Below are positions 29,814 through 38,923 of a stretch of DNA of 64,000 nt, one piece after another. The first letter of the stretch is position 1; every line of letters begins with the position of its first letter. Source of the DNA: Thalassovita sp. (GTDB lineage Bacteria; Pseudomonadota; Alphaproteobacteria; Rhodobacterales; Rhodobacteraceae); NCBI GenBank assembly GCA_017792425.1, contig CP051233.1, positions 782,582-846,581 on the forward strand, written 5' to 3'. The notes under the pieces were generated by a model, which was given only the letters and a program-made list of their open reading frames with translations, did not search any database and had not been told where the DNA came from. Both the position numbers and the translations under genes were made by a program.

Positions 29814-31454
29814 ATGTCTGATGTCATCGTGATCGGTGCCGGGCTGGCCGGTATGGTCACCGCCTGCGAGGCCGCCGGGCGCGGACGTAAGGTGCAACTG
29901 CTGGATCAGGAGGGCGAACAAAGCCTGGGCGGGCAGGCGTTCTGGTCGCTTGGCGGGTTGTTCATGGTCGACACGCCCGAACAGCGCCGCATGGGCATCC
30001 GCGACAGTCACGCGCTGGCCCTGTCCGACTGGATGGGCAGCGCGCAATTCGACCGGCCAGAGGATGAAAACCCCCGAAAGGTGGCGCAGGCTTACGTGGA
30101 TTTTGCGGCTGGGGAAATGCGTCCGTGGCTGCATTCCCTTGGCATGCGCTGGTTCCCGGTCGTCGGCTGGGCGGAACGCGGCGGGGAAATGGCGCATCGC
30201 CACGGCAATACCGTCCCACGCTTTCACATCACATGGGGCACCGGGCCGGGCGTCGTGGCCGTGTTCGAACGGCTGTTGCGGTCGTATGTGGACCAAGGGC
30301 TGATTTGTCTCCATTTCCGCCACCGCGCCGCCAGTCTGATCGTGGAAAATGGCGCGGTCGTGGGGGTGGTCGGTGACATTTTGGCCCCCGACGCCGCCGA
30401 ACGCGGCAAGCCTACCAACCGTACCCATACCGACAGTTTCGAATACCGCGCCCCCGTCGTCGTGATCACCACCGGTGGCATCGGCGGCGATCATGACATG
30501 GTGCGCGCCCACTGGCCGTTGGACCGCCTTGGCCCTGCCCCGAAACGCATGGTTGCCGGCGTTCCGAATTACGTCGACGGCCAGATGCAGCGCGTCGCCG
30601 AAACCGCCGGTGCCGGCATCATCAACGGCGACCGCATGTGGCATTATACCGAGGGGCTGGCCAACTGGGATCCGATCTGGCCCAACCACGGCATCCGCAT
30701 CCTGCCCGGCCCGTCCTCGATGTGGTTCGATGCGCTTGGCAACCGGCTAGAGGCACCTTTCCTACCCGGTTTCGATACCTTGGGCACGCTGAAGCGCATC
30801 CTGTCCACCGGCCATGAACACAGTTGGTTCATCCTGACCCAGAAGATCATCGAGAAAGAATTCGCCCTGTCAGGGTCCGAACAGAACCCGGACCTGACCT
30901 CGGGCAGTTGGCTGCAGGTGTTGAAATCCCGCCTTGGCGCCGCAGGTGCCCCCGCCCCGGTAGAGGCGTTCAAGAAGCACGGGCAGGATTTCATCGTCGC
31001 CGACACGCTGGACGCGCTGGTGGACGGCATGAACCGCCTGACGCCTGACGCCCCGCTGGACCTGTTCCACATTCGTCGCCAGATACAGGCGCGTGACGCC
31101 CAGTTGCATAACGCGTTCTGTAAGGACGCCCAGATCACCGCGATCCGTCAGGCCCGCAGCTATCGCGGCGACAGGCTGATCCGTACAGCCAAGCCCCACG
31201 CCATCCTGGATCCCACCAAAGGGCCGCTGATCGCCGTGCGCCTGAACGTGCTGACCCGCAAATCGCTGGGCGGGCTGCACACCGACATCAACGGCCAGGT
31301 GCTGCGCCCGGACGGTACGCCCTTCGCCGGCCTTTTCGCCGCCGGAGAGGTCGCGGGTTTCGGCGGCGGCGGCTATCACGGTTATAACGCGCTCGAAGGC
31401 ACCTTCCTTGGCGGTTGTATCTTCTCTGGCCGGGCGGTGGGCCGCGCCGTTTGA
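29814..31454 (+). CDS. FAD-binding dehydrogenase (fumarate reductase/KsdD-like)
   Basis: 546 residues. N-terminal dinucleotide-binding motif VIGAGLAGMVTACEAA, and C-terminal LFAAGEVAGFGGGGYHGYNALEGTFLGG, typical of FAD-binding_2 family proteins often annotated as 3-oxosteroid dehydrogenase-like. No steroid-degradation genes are nearby, so substrate is open. Its ribosome-binding site lies inside the preceding terminator hairpin. Confidence 0.82.
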   Translation: MSDVIVIGAGLAGMVTACEAAGRGRKVQLLDQEGEQSLGGQAFWSLGGLFMVDTPEQRRMGIRDSHALALSDWMGSAQFDRPEDENPRKVAQAYVDFAAGEMRPWLHSLGMRWFPVVGWAERGGEMAHRHGNTVPRFHITWGTGPGVVAVFERLLRSYVDQGLICLHFRHRAASLIVENGAVVGVVGDILAPDAAERGKPTNRTHTDSFEYRAPVVVITTGGIGGDHDMVRAHWPLDRLGPAPKRMVAGVPNYVDGQMQRVAETAGAGIINGDRMWHYTEGLANWDPIWPNHGIRILPGPSSMWFDALGNRLEAPFLPGFDTLGTLKRILSTGHEHSWFILTQKIIEKEFALSGSEQNPDLTSGSWLQVLKSRLGAAGAPAPVEAFKKHGQDFIVADTLDALVDGMNRLTPDAPLDLFHIRRQIQARDAQLHNAFCKDAQITAIRQARSYRGDRLIRTAKPHAILDPTKGPLIAVRLNVLTRKSLGGLHTDINGQVLRPDGTPFAGLFAAGEVAGFGGGGYHGYNALEGTFLGGCIFSGRAVGRAV

Positions 31455-31485
31455 CAAGCCGTGCCAACCGCGTCACAGCTAGGTC

Positions 31486-31698
31486 ATGCACCTGTTACTT
31501 GGCCTTCTCATCGCCTTTCTGCTGGTCCTGCTGCTGACCAATCGCAAGACGCGCAACTGCCGCTGGCGGGCGAACCGCCGCGCGGACCGGGACGGGCAGG
31601 CTGCCTATCACTGCGTCACCTGCGGCGCACAGGCCCTGACGCCTGATGGGCGCGCGCCCCGCCAGTGCCATGCCGAAACACCCCCGCCAACCCTCTGA
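31486..31698 (+). CDS. Small membrane protein with one Cys pair
   Basis: 70 residues. An N-terminal hydrophobic helix (about residues 2-18) is followed by a basic Arg-rich stretch and a CVTCG motif near residue 46, with a further Cys near 62. This looks like a membrane-anchored small zinc or redox protein; the function is unknown. It ends 7 bases before the DUF1989 start. Confidence 0.55.
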   Translation: MHLLLGLLIAFLLVLLLTNRKTRNCRWRANRRADRDGQAAYHCVTCGAQALTPDGRAPRQCHAETPPPTL

Positions 31699-31705
31699 GG
31701 CCGCC

Positions 31706-32548
31706 ATGACCCGACCCCAAGACGCCGACGCCCGCCGCGCCATCGCCCCGGTGATCTGCTATCCCACCGAAACCCTGCCCGCCGCGCCGCTGGACCTGTA
31801 CCGCGCCGCCCGCGCCACCGCCCGGAAGATCGATCAGGTCACCGTTCCCGCGCGCGATGCCGCATCCTTCCGCGTTCCGGCCGGCCATTTCTTTCGCATC
31901 AGCAGCGTCGAAGGCCCGCAGGTTGGTGACCTGAACCTGTGGAACGCGCATGACTTGGCCGAACGCTTCTTTTCCGGCAAGACCCGCGCGCTGCACGGCA
32001 CCCACGTGACCACCGGCGACAGGCTGTGGTCCTGCTTTCCCTACATGCGGCCGATGGCGACGATCATCGCCGACACGCTGGACTGGTACGGGATCGATTC
32101 CTACGGCGGGTCGGTCCACGATGTGATCGGTACCCGCTGCGATCCGTATACCCACAACCTGTTGTCCGGCGGGCACTATCACCAGTGTTGCCATTCGAAC
32201 CTGACCCGCGCCCTGTCTGACGCCACCGGGCTGCCGCTGGCGCAGGTCGAACCGCATGTGCATGACGTGCTGAACGTGTTCATGTGCACCGGCTTTACCC
32301 GCGACACCGGCCAATACTTCATGAAGGCCAGCCCCGTCCGCCCCGGCGACCACCTGGAATTCTTTGCCGAGGTCGACCTGCTGGGCGCGCTGTCTGCCTG
32401 TCCGGGGGGGGATTGTTCGTCCGAACATTCGTCAGACACAGCAGCCTGCCACCCGCTACTGGTCGAGGTGTTCGCCCCCGTCGAAGGCGCGCTGCGCGGC
32501 TGGTCCAGCCCGCCGGTCAACGGCTATGACGGCACGCACGGCAGATAG
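31706..32548 (+). CDS. DUF1989 (urea carboxylase-associated-like) protein
   Basis: 280 residues. HGTHVTTGDRLWSCFPYMRP, the HDVIGTRCDPYTHN block, CCHSNL and the C-terminal CPGGDCS are hallmarks of DUF1989, proteins best known beside urea carboxylase genes, where they may help amine or guanidine breakdown. No urea carboxylase is present here, so this is an orphan member. The conserved Cys/His residues suggest metal binding. The run of eight G in CPGG keeps the frame. Confidence 0.75.
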   Translation: MTRPQDADARRAIAPVICYPTETLPAAPLDLYRAARATARKIDQVTVPARDAASFRVPAGHFFRISSVEGPQVGDLNLWNAHDLAERFFSGKTRALHGTHVTTGDRLWSCFPYMRPMATIIADTLDWYGIDSYGGSVHDVIGTRCDPYTHNLLSGGHYHQCCHSNLTRALSDATGLPLAQVEPHVHDVLNVFMCTGFTRDTGQYFMKASPVRPGDHLEFFAEVDLLGALSACPGGDCSSEHSSDTAACHPLLVEVFAPVEGALRGWSSPPVNGYDGTHGR

Positions 32549-32610
32549 GTCGGGACTCGTACGTTTCAAAGCGTGAACCGTACAGCTTGACAGGTTTTCA
32601 AACCGTTAAG

Positions 32611-33318
32611 TCAGCGGGCAAAGGCCGCTTCCAGCGCGATTTCCACCATGTCGGCAAAGCTGCTTTCACGGTCCTTGCTGGGCAGGGCCTCGTGCGTCAG
32701 CAGGTGGTCCGAAACCGTTAACACCGCCAACGCCCGCACGCCGTATCGGGCGGCCAGATTGTACAGTTCGGCAGCTTCCATCTCTACCCCCAGGATGCCA
32801 TGCCGGGTCATCTGTTCGTTCAGGTCCGGGCGTTCATCGTAGAACACATCGGCCGAGTAGATGCCGCCAACATGGGTGGGAACACCTTTGTTTTCAGCGG
32901 CTTGCGCGGCGTTGCGCAGCAATTCCCAATCCGCGCAGGGGGCAAAGTTCAGCTCTTTGAAAATCCCGCGCGACGGGGTCGACAGGGACGATGCCGTCAT
33001 CGCCAGGATCACGTCGCGGACGTTAACCTTTTGCTGCATCCCGCCGCAGGATCCGATGCGGATCAGCGTTTTCGCACCGTAATCGCGGATCAATTCGTTG
33101 ACGTAAATGGACAGCGACGGCATCCCCATCCCCGACCCGTGGATCGTGACCGGATGGCCCTGCCAGGTGCCGGTAAAGCCAAGCATCCCCCTGACTTCAT
33201 TGATTAATTTCGGATTGTCCAGAAAGGTTTCAGCCGCCCATTTTGCGCGGTAGGGATCGCCGGGCAGCAACACGGTTTCCGCGATTTCTCCGGGTTTTGC
33301 ACCAATATGGATGGTCAT
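32611..33318 (-). CDS. deoD: Purine-nucleoside phosphorylase, DeoD type
   Basis: 235 residues. It splits purine nucleosides with phosphate to base and (deoxy)ribose-1-phosphate. The PGDPYRAKW phosphate loop, GSGMGMPS, GVEMEAAELY and the catalytic Asp in TVSDHLLTHE are DeoD hallmarks. The purine-type nucleoside importer at 43-48 kb would supply substrate, but the two are not in one operon. Confidence 0.94.
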   Translation of the reverse strand: MTIHIGAKPGEIAETVLLPGDPYRAKWAAETFLDNPKLINEVRGMLGFTGTWQGHPVTIHGSGMGMPSLSIYVNELIRDYGAKTLIRIGSCGGMQQKVNVRDVILAMTASSLSTPSRGIFKELNFAPCADWELLRNAAQAAENKGVPTHVGGIYSADVFYDERPDLNEQMTRHGILGVEMEAAELYNLAARYGVRALAVLTVSDHLLTHEALPSKDRESSFADMVEIALEAAFAR

Positions 33319-33366
33319 TTCCTCATCCTTGATAACGGTTTGGCAAGGTTCCGGGCCTAGCCTCGG

Positions 33367-33807
33367 TCAACGCTGGTATTTGATGAAAGGGGTCAGATGC
33401 GCGACGCGATCATACAATTGGCGCGCTTTTGCGTTGAAATCCTGCGTCAGCCAATAGACGGCGGGCGTGCCATTCTTGTCGGCTGCCTGGTAAACCTTTT
33501 CTATCAACGCGCGGCCGACACCGGTGCCGCGCACGCTCGGATCGGCGTAAAGGTCTTGAAGATAAACAACTTTTTCTACCCGCCAATTGTGCGGGTGGGT
33601 GATGTAATGCACCAGGCCAACGCCCCGCCCGTCCTGGACCGCGATGAAAGCGTTCTGATCGGGATGGTCGTCTGACAGCAACCGGCCAAAGGTGGTATCA
33701 TAGACCTCCTCGGGGACAGTGCTGTCGTAGAACTGCAGGTAGGCGGTCCAAAGCCGTCGCCAATCGGCGTGGTCATTTTGGCGAAGGGGGCGGATATCCA
33801 GCGTCAT
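33367..33807 (-). CDS. GNAT family N-acetyltransferase
   Basis: 146 residues. The acetyl-CoA loop reads VRGTGVGRALIEKVY (Q/RxxGxG/A), preceded by LQDLYADPSVRG. The start at 33807 has AAGGA nine bases upstream and begins MTLDIRPLRQND. The substrate is unknown; small-molecule (amine) acetylation is more likely than ribosomal. It lies 48 bases upstream of deoD on the same strand. Confidence 0.8.
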   Translation of the reverse strand: MTLDIRPLRQNDHADWRRLWTAYLQFYDSTVPEEVYDTTFGRLLSDDHPDQNAFIAVQDGRGVGLVHYITHPHNWRVEKVVYLQDLYADPSVRGTGVGRALIEKVYQAADKNGTPAVYWLTQDFNAKARQLYDRVAHLTPFIKYQR

Positions 33808-33900
33808 GTGACAAATTCCTTGGGCGATTTGCCGCCACAATGCAGAACCGCCCGCAGCATGGCAACCACGAGCGGCATCCTGTTTGCGTCTGACGCGGGA

Positions 33901-35868
33901 TTACTCTGCGGCAACCCGCTGCGGATCAACCAGCGCCACGATGTCCATCATGATCGTGTTCAACTCGAAATCCTTGGGGGTATAGACCTTGGCGACGCCC
34001 ATTGCCAGCAGGCGCTTGCTGTCTTCGTCCGGGATGATGCCCCCCACGACGACAGGGATATGCCCTAACCCGGCGGCGCGCATGCGGTTCATCAGGTCTT
34101 CCAGCAGCGGCATGTGCGACCCGGACAGGATGGACAAGCCGACGACATGGGCGCTATCTTCTTGTGCTGCCTTGACAATTTCTTCGGGCGTCAGGCGGAT
34201 GCCTTCATAGGAGATGTCCATGCCGCAATCGCGCGCGCGGAAGGCAATCTGCTCGGCGCCGTTGGAATGGCCATCCAGACCCGGCTTGCCGACCAGGAAT
34301 TTCAGGCGGCGGCCCAGGCGGTCGGAAACGGCATCAACGGCGGTGCGGATGTCATCCAGCCCTTCGGTTTTGTTCGACACGGATTTCGAGACGCCGGTCG
34401 GGCCGCGATATTCACCGTGGACCACGCGCATCTGCGCGGCCCATTCGCCGGTGGTGACGCCTGCCTTGGCGCAGGCGATAGAAGCAGGCATGACGTTTTC
34501 ACCCTTGCGGGACGCCTCGCGCAAGGCGGCAAGCGCGGCATCCACGGCGGCCTGATCGCGGTTGGCGCGCCATTCGTTCAGGCGGCCGATCTGTTCAGCC
34601 TCGACTGCCGGGTCGACGACCATGATACCGCCATCACCTGCGGTCAGGGGCGAGGATTCGCCCTCCATCCAGCGGTTCACGCCGACGACGACCGTTTCGT
34701 TCCTTTCAATCCGGTTCAGGCGTTCGGCGTTGGAATCGACCAGGCGGGATTTCATGTATTCGATCGAGGCGACGGCGCCGCCCATTGAATCCAGATTGGC
34801 CAGTTCGTGGCGCGCGCCGTCTTTCAGCGCGGCAACCTTGGCGTCAACGGCGGGGTTGCCGTCGAACAGGTCGCCATATTCCAGCAGGTCGGTTTCGTAG
34901 GCCATGATTTGTTGCATCCGCAGCGACCATTGCTGATCCCACGGGCGGGGCAGGCCAAGGGCCTCGTTCCAGGCGGGCAGTTGCACGGCGCGGGCACGGG
35001 CCTTTTTCGACAGGGTCACGGCCAGCATTTCGATCAGGATACGATAGACGTTGTTTTCCGGCTGCTGTTCCGTCAGGCCCAGAGAGTTCACTTGCACGCC
35101 ATAGCGGAAGCGGCGGTGTTTCGGATCGGTGACGCCGTAGCGTTCCAGGCAGATTTCGTCCCACAGTTCCACGAAGGCGCGCATCTTGCACATCTCGGTG
35201 ACGAACCGGATACCGGCGTTCACGAAGAAGGAAATGCGTGCGACCATCGGGCCGAAATCTTCGGCTGGGACGCGGGGTTTCAGTTCGTCCAGAACCGCGA
35301 TGGCGGTGGCCAGGGCAAAGGCCAATTCCTGTTCAGGTGTCGCGCCTGCCTCTTGCAGGTGGTAGGAACACACGTTCATCGGGTTCCATTTGGGCACGTT
35401 GGAATAACAATACTCGGCCACGTCGGCGATCATCTTCAGCGACGGCTTTGGCGGGCAGATATAGGTGCCGCGCGACAGATATTCCTTGATCAGGTCGTTC
35501 TGCACGGTGCCCTGCAGTTTGGCCACGTCGGCGCCCTGTTCCTCGGCCACGGCGATATACAGCGACAGCAGCCAGGGCGCCGTCGCGTTGATCGTCATCG
35601 AGGTATTCATCTGTTCCAGCGGGATCTGGTCGAACAGCGCGCGCATGTCGCCCAAGTGGCAGACCGGCACGCCGACCTTGCCCACCTCGCCACGCGCCAG
35701 CACGTGATCAGAGTCATAGCCCGTTTGGGTCGGCAGATCGAAGGCTACCGACAGGCCGGTCTGCCCTTTGGACAGGTTGTTGCGGTAAAGCGCGTTCGAG
35801 GCTTTCGCAGTCGAATGGCCCGCGTAGGTGCGGAACAGCCAGGGGCGGTCTTTCTGGGTCTCGGTCAT
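33901..35868 (-). CDS. ecm: (2R)-ethylmalonyl-CoA mutase
   Basis: 655 residues. This B12-dependent mutase rearranges ethylmalonyl-CoA to methylsuccinyl-CoA, the defining step of the ethylmalonyl-CoA pathway. The N-terminal catalytic part has QTGLSVAFDLPTQTGYDSDH; the C-terminal cobalamin domain has the KPGLDGHSNGAEQIA base-off motif (DxHxxG) and LSILSGSH. The start at 35868 follows GAGG. Nearby ccr supports Ecm over methylmalonyl-CoA mutase. No cobalamin riboswitch is visible upstream. Confidence 0.93.
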   Translation of the reverse strand: MTETQKDRPWLFRTYAGHSTAKASNALYRNNLSKGQTGLSVAFDLPTQTGYDSDHVLARGEVGKVGVPVCHLGDMRALFDQIPLEQMNTSMTINATAPWLLSLYIAVAEEQGADVAKLQGTVQNDLIKEYLSRGTYICPPKPSLKMIADVAEYCYSNVPKWNPMNVCSYHLQEAGATPEQELAFALATAIAVLDELKPRVPAEDFGPMVARISFFVNAGIRFVTEMCKMRAFVELWDEICLERYGVTDPKHRRFRYGVQVNSLGLTEQQPENNVYRILIEMLAVTLSKKARARAVQLPAWNEALGLPRPWDQQWSLRMQQIMAYETDLLEYGDLFDGNPAVDAKVAALKDGARHELANLDSMGGAVASIEYMKSRLVDSNAERLNRIERNETVVVGVNRWMEGESSPLTAGDGGIMVVDPAVEAEQIGRLNEWRANRDQAAVDAALAALREASRKGENVMPASIACAKAGVTTGEWAAQMRVVHGEYRGPTGVSKSVSNKTEGLDDIRTAVDAVSDRLGRRLKFLVGKPGLDGHSNGAEQIAFRARDCGMDISYEGIRLTPEEIVKAAQEDSAHVVGLSILSGSHMPLLEDLMNRMRAAGLGHIPVVVGGIIPDEDSKRLLAMGVAKVYTPKDFELNTIMMDIVALVDPQRVAAE

Positions 35869-35952
35869 GGCGGCCTCGTGAATCAGATTTGGCAACATTA
35901 TTGCGTTCGGGTGTTGATACTTGGAATTTCATGTCGCTGTCAATTCGCCGCG

Positions 35953-35961
35953 TTGCGGCAT
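35953..35961. promoter_or_regulatory. TTGCGGCAT near-palindrome between ecm and the acyltransferase gene
   Basis: Matches the TTGC-N-GCAA core of the ccr/mcl2 motif in eight of nine bases, about 85 bases before the ecm start. A second TTGGCAA lies at 35889-35895. Confidence 0.3.
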
Positions 35962-36018
35962 TGCCGGGACGCCGCGACAATGATTTACGCGCGCGCGAAA
36001 CGCGGGCAATCTGCCTGC

Positions 36019-37374
36019 ATGACAACCACCGTGGAAATGCCTGTCTGGATGCTGGTGCTGTTGATCGCCTTTGCCGCGGTCACCTTCGCGTCGCATTTCC
36101 TGCTGCCGTCGGTGCGCTGGTTTTTTCGCAAAAGGATGGAGCGGCTGGTCGCCAAGCTGAATACCCGACTGACCCGCCCGATTGAACCGTTCAAGCTGGC
36201 CCGGCGCTATGACATGATCCAGCGCCTGATCTATGACCCCGAGGTGGGCCGCGCGATTGCCGCCCATGCGGCAGAGCGGGGCATCCCCGAGAACGTCGCA
36301 TTTCAGACTGCGCGGCGCTATGCCGGGGAAATCGTGCCGTCGTTCAGCGCCTGGACCTATTTCCAGTTCGGGTCGCGTGTCGCGCGGTGGCTGAGCCAGG
36401 CCGTCTACAACGTTCGCGTTGTGGGGCGGGCCGAGGATGATCTGAACGGCGTGGACCCGGATGCGACGATCGTGTTCGTGATGAACCACCGCAGCAACAT
36501 GGATTATGTGTTGGTGACCTACCTGGCTTCGCGGCAGGGGGCGATCAGCTACGCGGTGGGGGAATGGGCGCGGGTCTGGCCGCTTAGCCGCCTGATCCGG
36601 GCGATGGGGGCCTATTTCATCCGGCGCGAATCCGCGAACCCGTTGTATCGCGTCATCCTGGCCCGCTATATCCGCATGGCGACGGATGCGGGCGTGACCC
36701 AGGCGGTATTCCCAGAGGGCGGGCTGAGCCTGACCGGGGAAATCGCAGAGCCCAAGCTGGGGATCCTGAAATATCTGCTGGACCGGGGCACCGCACCCGA
36801 AAGGGATGTGGTCTTTGTTCCCGTGGCGCTGAACTATGACCGCGTGCTGGAGGACAGGATTCTTGTCCGTGCCGGGCGCGAGGGGAAGCGGCGATTCCGG
36901 GCGCGGATCGGGGTGATCGTGCGGTTCGTCCTGCGCAGGCTTTGGCTGCGGCTGACCGGGCGCTATCGGCGCTTTGGCTATGCCGGGGTCAGTTTCGGCG
37001 CGCCGCTGGCCTTGTCAGACTTCGAGGGCGGAGTACAGGCCCTGGCGGGAGAGCTGATGCGGCGGATCGCCGTTCAAACACCTGTCCTGCCCGTGCCGCT
37101 GGTGGCGTCGGCCCTTTTGAAAGCGGGCGGCGAGGTGGAAAGGTTGGCGCTGGATCAGGCCGTCAGAGAGCTGCTGGTGCATTTGGATGGGGCATCCGTG
37201 TACTTGCCCGATGACAACGCAGCCCGGGCGGTAGAGGACGGTTTGCGGTCGCTTGCCTTGCGGGGACTTGTGCAAGAGGATGATGGAAAGGTGCGTATCG
37301 CGCCCGGCCAGAAAGAGCTGTTTTTGTTTTATCATGCCTCAATTAGGCATCTTTTTCGCGATTGCAGCAATTGA
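36019..37374 (+). CDS. Glycerol-3-phosphate acyltransferase-like (PlsB/PlsC domain) protein
   Basis: 451 residues from the ATG at 36019; an ATG at 35980 would add 13 residues. An N-terminal membrane segment is followed by an acyltransferase domain with NHRSNMDYV (HX4D) and FPEGGLSLTG, then a ~200-residue C-terminal region. Length and the FPEGG motif fit PlsB-like enzymes that acylate glycerol-3-phosphate. The frame is open far upstream, antisense to ecm, which is not coding. Divergent from ecm; upstream of ccr. Confidence 0.8.
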   Translation: MTTTVEMPVWMLVLLIAFAAVTFASHFLLPSVRWFFRKRMERLVAKLNTRLTRPIEPFKLARRYDMIQRLIYDPEVGRAIAAHAAERGIPENVAFQTARRYAGEIVPSFSAWTYFQFGSRVARWLSQAVYNVRVVGRAEDDLNGVDPDATIVFVMNHRSNMDYVLVTYLASRQGAISYAVGEWARVWPLSRLIRAMGAYFIRRESANPLYRVILARYIRMATDAGVTQAVFPEGGLSLTGEIAEPKLGILKYLLDRGTAPERDVVFVPVALNYDRVLEDRILVRAGREGKRRFRARIGVIVRFVLRRLWLRLTGRYRRFGYAGVSFGAPLALSDFEGGVQALAGELMRRIAVQTPVLPVPLVASALLKAGGEVERLALDQAVRELLVHLDGASVYLPDDNAARAVEDGLRSLALRGLVQEDDGKVRIAPGQKELFLFYHASIRHLFRDCSN

Positions 37375-37478
37375 TATGGTGCCTTTCTGCACTTGCGAGG
37401 TCATAAAATTACAAAAACGGGCGAAATGCGATTGCATTGTTGCGCGCCCATCTTTATTTCAGCCTTATGGCGCCGCGA

Positions 37479-37494
37479 TTCTGCATTGCGGCAA
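37479..37494 (+). promoter_or_regulatory. TTCTGCATTGCGGCAA motif upstream of ccr
   Basis: Contains the perfect palindrome TTGC-G-GCAA and ends 21 bases before the ccr start, so it lies in or next to the core promoter or leader. Another perfect TTGC-A-GCAA occurs at 37362-37370 at the end of the acyltransferase gene. Fifteen of 16 bases match the mcl2 upstream site. Confidence 0.55.
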
Positions 37495-37515
37495 GAGATG
37501 AAAATGGAGGCTGAG

Positions 37516-38805
37516 ATGGCTCTGGACACCAATATGGGCATTGCGCCCTACGAAGCGCCCGAGAAAGATCTGTACGAAATCGGTGAAATGCCCCCGCTGG
37601 GCTATGTCCCCAAGAAGATGTATGCGTGGGCGATCCGCCGCGAACGTCACGGCGAACCGGACAAGTCCTTTCAGGTCGAAGTCGTGGACACTTGGCAGAT
37701 CGACAGCCACGAGGTGTTGGTCCTGGTGATGGCGGCCGGCGTGAATTATAACGGTGTCTGGGCGGGCCTGGGCAAGCCGATCTCGCCGTTTGACGTGCAC
37801 GGTCAGGACTATCACATCGCAGGTTCGGATGCCGCGGGCATCGTCTGGGCCGTTGGCGACAAGGTAAAACGCTGGAAGGTCGGCGACGAGGTCGTGATCC
37901 ACTGCAATCAGGACGACGGCGACGACGAAGAATGTAACGGCGGCGACCCGATGTTTTCGCCCACCCAGCGGATCTGGGGTTATGAGACTGGTGACGGTTC
38001 CTTTGCGCAGTTCACCCGCGTGCAGGCCCAGCAGCTGATGCCGCGCCCCAAGCACCTGACTTGGGAAGAAAGCGCCTGCTACACCCTGACCCTTGCCACT
38101 GCCTATCGGATGCTGTTCGGCCACCACCCGCACGAACTGAAGCCCGGCCAGAACGTATTGGTCTGGGGCGCGTCGGGTGGCCTCGGTTCTTACGCGATCC
38201 AGCTGGCCAACACCGCGGGCGCCAATGCGATCGGCGTGATTTCGGATGAAAGCAAGCGTCAGTTCGTGATGGATCAGGGCGCCAAGGGTGTCATCAACCG
38301 CAAGGACTTCAACTGTTGGGGGCAATTGCCCACCGTGAATTCGCCCGAATATAACGAGTGGATGAAAGAGGCCCGAAAGTTTGGCAAGGCGATTTGGGAC
38401 ATCACCGGCAAGGGTGTGAACGTCGACATGGTGTTCGAACATCCGGGCGAGGCGACGTTCCCGGTGTCCACGCTGGTCGTCAAGAAGGGCGGGATCGTGG
38501 TGATCTGCGCCGGCACCTCGGGGTTCAACTGTACCTTTGACGTGCGTTACATGTGGATGCACCAGAAGCGCCTGCAGGGGTCGCACTTTGCCAACCTCAA
38601 GCAAGCCGCCAGCGCGAACCGCCTGATGATCGAGCGCCGCCTGGATCCCTGCATGTCCGAAGTGTTCGAGTGGAACGAGATTCCTGCCGCACATGTGAAG
38701 ATGCTGCGCAACGAGCATAAGCCCGGCAACATGGCTGTTCTGATCCAGGCCCCGAAAACCGGTTTGCGCACCGTCGAGGACGTGCTGGAAGCTGGCAAGA
38801 AGTAA
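37516..38805 (+). CDS. ccr: Crotonyl-CoA carboxylase/reductase
   Basis: 429 residues. It reductively carboxylates crotonyl-CoA to ethylmalonyl-CoA with NADPH and CO2, the committed step of the pathway. It is of the zinc-less MDR family, with NADPH-binding VWGASGGLGSYAIQLA; GVNYNGVWAGLG and RIWGYETGDGSFAQF are Ccr hallmarks. The start at 37516 is five bases after GGAGG. Divergence from ecm, with the acyltransferase between, suggests its own promoter in 37375-37515. Confidence 0.95.
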   Translation: MALDTNMGIAPYEAPEKDLYEIGEMPPLGYVPKKMYAWAIRRERHGEPDKSFQVEVVDTWQIDSHEVLVLVMAAGVNYNGVWAGLGKPISPFDVHGQDYHIAGSDAAGIVWAVGDKVKRWKVGDEVVIHCNQDDGDDEECNGGDPMFSPTQRIWGYETGDGSFAQFTRVQAQQLMPRPKHLTWEESACYTLTLATAYRMLFGHHPHELKPGQNVLVWGASGGLGSYAIQLANTAGANAIGVISDESKRQFVMDQGAKGVINRKDFNCWGQLPTVNSPEYNEWMKEARKFGKAIWDITGKGVNVDMVFEHPGEATFPVSTLVVKKGGIVVICAGTSGFNCTFDVRYMWMHQKRLQGSHFANLKQAASANRLMIERRLDPCMSEVFEWNEIPAAHVKMLRNEHKPGNMAVLIQAPKTGLRTVEDVLEAGKK

Positions 38806-38830
38806 GACCTGCCAACACAGTGGGAAAAAG

Positions 38831-38860
38831 AAACCGCCGGGACTATCCCGGCGGTTTTTT
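38831..38860 (+). terminator. Intrinsic terminator of ccr
   Basis: Stem AACCGCCGGGA / TCCCGGCGGTT with a short loop and TTTTTT tail, 27 bases past the ccr stop. Confidence 0.9.
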
Positions 38861-38923
38861 CGGTATTGGAAACCGGTATTTGGGTGCTGGTCCCCGGCGC
38901 GGGCAGGCTGTAGGGTCGCGCGC

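Noticed and set aside
32404..32411. Run of eight G in the DUF1989 gene as a frameshift site
   Set aside because: The frame continues through the run and encodes the conserved CPGGDCS motif.
34807..36018. Long N-terminal extension of the acyltransferase frame
   Set aside because: Runs antisense through ecm and lacks acyltransferase similarity; the protein starts at 36019 or 35980.
35869..36018. Cobalamin riboswitch before the B12-dependent ecm
   Set aside because: The gap is too short and lacks a recognisable B12-box sequence.
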